Made by a program: the position numbers and the translations under genes. The notes beneath the pieces were generated by a model. The model was not told the DNA's origin, ran no database searches, and saw only the letters and a program-made list of their open reading frames with translations. Source: Trichuris trichiura (Eukaryota > Nematoda > Enoplea > Trichinellida > Trichuridae). Taken from it: a stretch of 64,000 nt of DNA. Shown here piece after piece: positions 60,932 to 64,000 of the stretch (position 1 is its first letter; every line of letters begins with the position of its first letter). The stretch is taken from the NCBI GenBank assembly GCA_037903355.1, contig JBAJFE010000014.1, positions 5,084,001 to 5,148,000 on the forward strand, given 5' to 3'.

Positions 60932-60988
60932 TCAACATGAAGATACATCCAACAGGCCAAACCCGTGAATCTGAAGATCTACTATGAA

Positions 60989-61470
60989 ACTATTCAAGCC
61001 TGTTAAAAGACATCCTGTCTTTCGAAACTATCAAATTTAAGAAAATCGTAACCTGTAATCAACAACACCATCTGGTTGTGATGCCTTGTCGCCATTGTAG
61101 AGTAAGCGAAAAAGTTTAGAAACCTGATGCATTCCGTAAATTTCACGTTTTAATATTTCTCTTAAAAGCTAACTTAAACTTCGTTGATTCACGGTTCCCT
61201 CTGAAAGCAGACTACGCGTCGTTTACGAGATAGACTATGTTTGCAACACCAATACAGAACTGCGCAGCACTTCACTGGCTCGATTAACATATGAAAATTA
61301 TAAAAAGTTGAACGAACGCTGAGCACAGGCTGAAACATGAAATTACTTTCTGCCATGGAAACTATGGCAGAACCAAAAAAGGCCGTGGGCAGAGAGACAA
61401 GCCTCCGCTGCTTTTGAGGGCGCCTCTCAGTGCTCGCTCGTTTCATAATCAAAGAAAATCTCTGACGAGA
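60989..61470. other. Spacer beside the PLE, nothing recognised
   Basis: No gene or repeat recognised. Confidence 0.35.
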
Positions 61471-61610
61471 ACGTTTTCAAATGAGGCGAATAAAGAAGCC
61501 GCTTTACATGAAAAGAAAGTGCACCGTCAAGGGCCACAACAGTGTGGCAATTGGCAAGGTATGGGGTGCGCCAAATAGTAACTGCGAATACTGCACGTTA
61601 CGGTATAGTC
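61471..61610 (+). pseudogene. C-terminal remnant of a second Penelope-like ORF
   Basis: The plus-strand frame MRRIKKPLYMKRKCTVKGHN followed by KVWGAPN matches, residue by residue in pattern, the end of the intact PLE protein (LRRIKEALYIQRNSTINRDN...EVWAAPIN). Orientation is opposite to the intact element and the rest of the ORF is absent. Confidence 0.72.
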
Positions 61611-61617
61611 ATATCCA

Positions 61618-61806
61618 TTGTTCCACATCGTCCTTCAGGTTGGAGGAGCGCCCAAGATGCGTCAAATGCTGGACAGCCGTGCTGTTATTCTCGAGACAGG
61701 AAGAGATGAATTTTGCAGACGATTGATCAGACTCCGAAGAACTCTAGTTGTCGCCTCTGCAGAACTAGGGATTCCGCGACGTAGCGTTCGACGAATTCTG
61801 CAGTAG
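61618..61806 (+). CDS. Hypothetical exon with helix-turn-helix-like end
   Basis: A frame that can begin after a CCTTCAG acceptor (about 61638) reads GGAPKMRQMLDSRAVILETG and ends ASAELGIPRRSVRRILQ before TAG. The last 25 residues resemble a DNA-binding helix-turn-helix of the type found in transposases or repressors (inference). No partner exons were found, and it could be part of a dead mobile element. Confidence 0.35.
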   Translation: MFHIVLQVGGAPKMRQMLDSRAVILETGRDEFCRRLIRLRRTLVVASAELGIPRRSVRRILQ

Positions 61807-62375
61807 AGTCTCACAAATATTACATGGATGAGTGACAACTACGACAAGAGGGTGGAATTGTGGTAAACGTTCCTCTCCGAAACTAAACTACAGAAGTGCC
61901 CTAGCACATGGGCACTCTTACGCTTCGACGCTTCAAAATTCGGATGCATCGACCACCCCTGGTAGAGAAAGGAAACCTGTAAACCCCTAATACATTTTCC
62001 GTAAGATGAAACGTAGAAAAGGCGCTCAAGTCTCTAATGTTGAGCAGGCCTTTTCTGCCTAGTGTTACATTCAAGCAAGTGTTCTCTGTCACTAAACCTA
62101 TTCTAAGATACTGATTTTTGTACCAACGCAATTGTTCGCTGTGTGTAGAAGCTGTTCATCGATGCAAGTGGAAAGGTGTACTTAGCATTTTCGCACTTGC
62201 CAACGAACTGGTTGGTTAGCATACTTCGCGTACTATAAAAATTGCTTTTCTCTGAAAAGATTAAATGCTTTATTGGTCGTTCAGTGTAATCAGACATGAG
62301 TACTTCGTATAACTGAGAACACCCATACCTGAAGGCGAAACAATAACCACTACACGACGTTAGTAAAGTGAATCC
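61807..62375. other. Intergenic downstream of the SR gene
   Basis: Nothing recognised. Confidence 0.35.
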
Positions 62376-63902
62376 TTACGCTAGTGCTATGAAAAAGTTT
62401 TCAATAGGTTTAATATGCCCTTGGAACACTGCATGCACGGTTCTTCTTCGTTCAATCGTCATCTTCAATGGCATCACGTTCTGACCATCGTTCTTTCTGT
62501 ATAAAACAACACTGCAAGGAAGAAACACTTTTCGAAAGGTTACATTTTTCTCGTTTTCTTCAGGGGTGGGAGAACGAGAGTACGAACCAGATCTACGAGC
62601 TGAGTCGGACACAGATCCAACGTCGCTATTGCCGTTCTTCGTTGGGGAATCCACCTTGCTGACCTTTTCAATACTTCGACTGCGTTTTGGAGCACTCTCA
62701 AGTGGTAACGAACGAGAGCGACTCCGGGACCTGCGACGAGAAGAATCTCGCCGTCGGCGATCACGTTCATAACTGTAGTTAGAAATGCGCTGTGAGATTA
62801 CGAAAACCAATGTTCACACAATACCTCCTTGACCTACTACGGTCACGTGAACGCGAACGAGAACGCCTGCAAAACGACAACTTATAAAATCTGCATTAGA
62901 CAACTGATGCGCCAGAACACTCTTCGGAACATCACAGAAGGTTCACTTCTACCCTTAACGTACTTTCGTAAGTGTAACACGACCTGCGAAATCAAAATCC
63001 ACTTAACGTATTAACCGCCAGCCTCCCGAAAAGGTTATGAACAATAAATAAACGGAGCACCATTAATTGGAAACATCTCCCGCTTTTATTTGGTTAACTG
63101 GTCACAGCTGGCTGCAGGATGGCTGGTTGCACTTGGAAGTTTGTTTGCCACATGGGTTTGATAGATCTGCTAGTTCGGTGTGAAAGGTTGTTTGGATAGT
63201 GGGAAGGGCAAGTTGCAACAACCGTTCCGCGGTATCAGGCAACACGCGGACAACAGCTACTGTCCAAGCACTTTTTGTTTGCGTTCATGTTTGATGGACA
63301 GATTGAAAATGCACTGCATGGGTGGGCTGCTGCCAAGGCTCACTTAAAAAGTGAATCAATTAGGCAATGAAAACTAAGCGTGGTCTCTGGAACTGCGCTA
63401 ATGTGCCACCTTAATGAAGATAGGACGCGAAAGGTAGGAAGGACACTTTCATGCACGATGCTATTTCACGGCGCTTGAGCTAACCGCTAATCAAATCAAC
63501 CCTTTGTCCGAAAATAGCAATATCACTTCTAGACTTTTATGATACAATAAGGTTATCGAACCTCTTTTCTCGTCTCCCGTGATAAGGTGTATACGACGGA
63601 CGCCAGCCAAACCGGTCACGGCCATGCGGTGTGCCCCGAGCTATCTCCACAATAACACTAAAATACGTCATGAAACCAATGTGACTGGATAACGAAAGCT
63701 ACGCTTACCGTTCCCCAAGCATTTCGCGACCATTTAGCTCCACGCAGGCATCATCTGCGTCACGGTAGTCCTCGAACTCGATGAAACCGTAACCATTCTT
63801 GAGAAATATTTCCCTTATTCTGCCGTATCCTCGAAAGAAACGTTCAATATCTCGTTCTGTGGCTCGGTATGGCAACCGTCCTATGTAGACGCGAGTACCC
63901 AT
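62376..63902 (-). CDS. SR splicing factor, SRSF4/5/6 (B52) type
   Basis: Nuclear pre-mRNA splicing factor. Exon 1 63709-63902 begins at ATG 63900-63902 and holds the first RRM: VYIGRLPY (RNP2), ERDIERFFRGYG, GYGFIEFEDY (RNP1), DADDACVELNGREMLGER. Exon 2 63562-63657 continues VIVEIARGTPHGRDRFGW. After a 695-base intron, exon 3 62825-62866 encodes RSRSRSRDRSRSR. Exon 4 ends at 62772 and encodes DSSRRRSRSRSRS and an Ser/Arg/Pro-rich end with SRSPTPEENEKN. All phases agree. Relatives usually have a second, SWQDLKD-type RRM before the RS domain; here the RS region follows RRM1 directly unless an exon is hidden in the 695-base intron. The exact 3' end after the ENEKN stretch is uncertain; the frame stays open to 62376. 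Confidence 0.82.
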
Positions 63903-64000
63903 TACTAATTTAACTTTCAACAACAGTTTCAACACTATACTGTAGTTGCTTATGACAACGGAGGGCATTACCTGAGAACAGATTATAGCCAAGGAAGAGT
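63903..64000. other. 5' side of the SR gene
   Basis: The frame upstream of the ATG is open without a conserved match, so I take it as 5' untranslated sequence. Confidence 0.4.

Larger units (their letters stand above)
58611..60988 (-). mobile_element. Penelope-like retroelement with inverted terminal sequences
   Basis: 2378 bases. A 48-base sequence at 58611-58658 is repeated as a perfect inverted copy at 60941-60988. The coding strand is minus. The 3' side holds a hammerhead-like motif and the end block seen in fragments at 5.3 and 18.6 kb. The ORF starts directly against the right-hand inverted copy, so the 5' part of a full element is missing; known PLEs often carry such partial direct or inverted end copies. 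Confidence 0.88.

Overview
The window is nuclear DNA of an animal. It is about 40% GC, its genes are split by many very short introns (mostly 45-60 bases), and its CDS can only be rebuilt by joining exons by hand. Zona pellucida (ZP) cuticlin-like genes, an LPR-type secreted lipocalin and the intron size suggest a nematode. An early-branching (Trichuris/Trichinella-like) lineage is my inference and is not proven by the sequence.

Layout. Positions 290-900 hold a decayed Penelope-like (PLE) reverse transcriptase fragment. Positions 1715-12485 hold three ZP-domain genes in a row on the minus strand (1715-3136, 8824-10134, 11129-12485); the middle one looks broken. Positions 12.7-30 kb are gene-poor: a few unidentified exons or ORFs, PLE debris including a long palindrome at 15.2-15.6 kb, a dead Tigger/CENP-B-like transposase (24.4-25.0 kb), an ORF split by a hairpin insertion (25.7 kb), and a solo LTR swollen by a (GA)n array (29.9-30.5 kb). 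Positions 30.9-33.6 kb hold two nested TA-flanked DNA transposons. A lipocalin gene (33637-36148, minus) and a 13-exon DDX52/Rok1 DEAD-box helicase gene (37084-44273, minus) follow; two introns of the latter carry hAT-like insertions.

Positions 46812-53244 (minus) can be joined into one reading frame of about 1,500 codons. It would encode a secreted protein with three trypsin-like domains, each lacking the catalytic His, Asp and Ser, plus a very serine-rich region. It is the most unusual object here. A second solo LTR without the GA array lies at 55.9-56.2 kb. SSU72, the RNA polymerase II CTD phosphatase, is complete on the plus strand at 57103-58429. It is followed 180 bases later by a PLE (58611-60988) with RT and GIY-YIG domains, 48-base perfect inverted ends and a hammerhead-like motif. 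The window ends with an SRSF4/5/6-type SR splicing factor gene (62376-63902, minus).

The genes share no obvious pathway. ZP proteins and lipocalin are cuticle/extracellular-matrix type products, DDX52 serves ribosome biogenesis, and SSU72 and the SR protein serve mRNA transcription and processing. Splice sites were chosen by eye from reading-frame continuity and family similarity, so exon ends may be off where stated.
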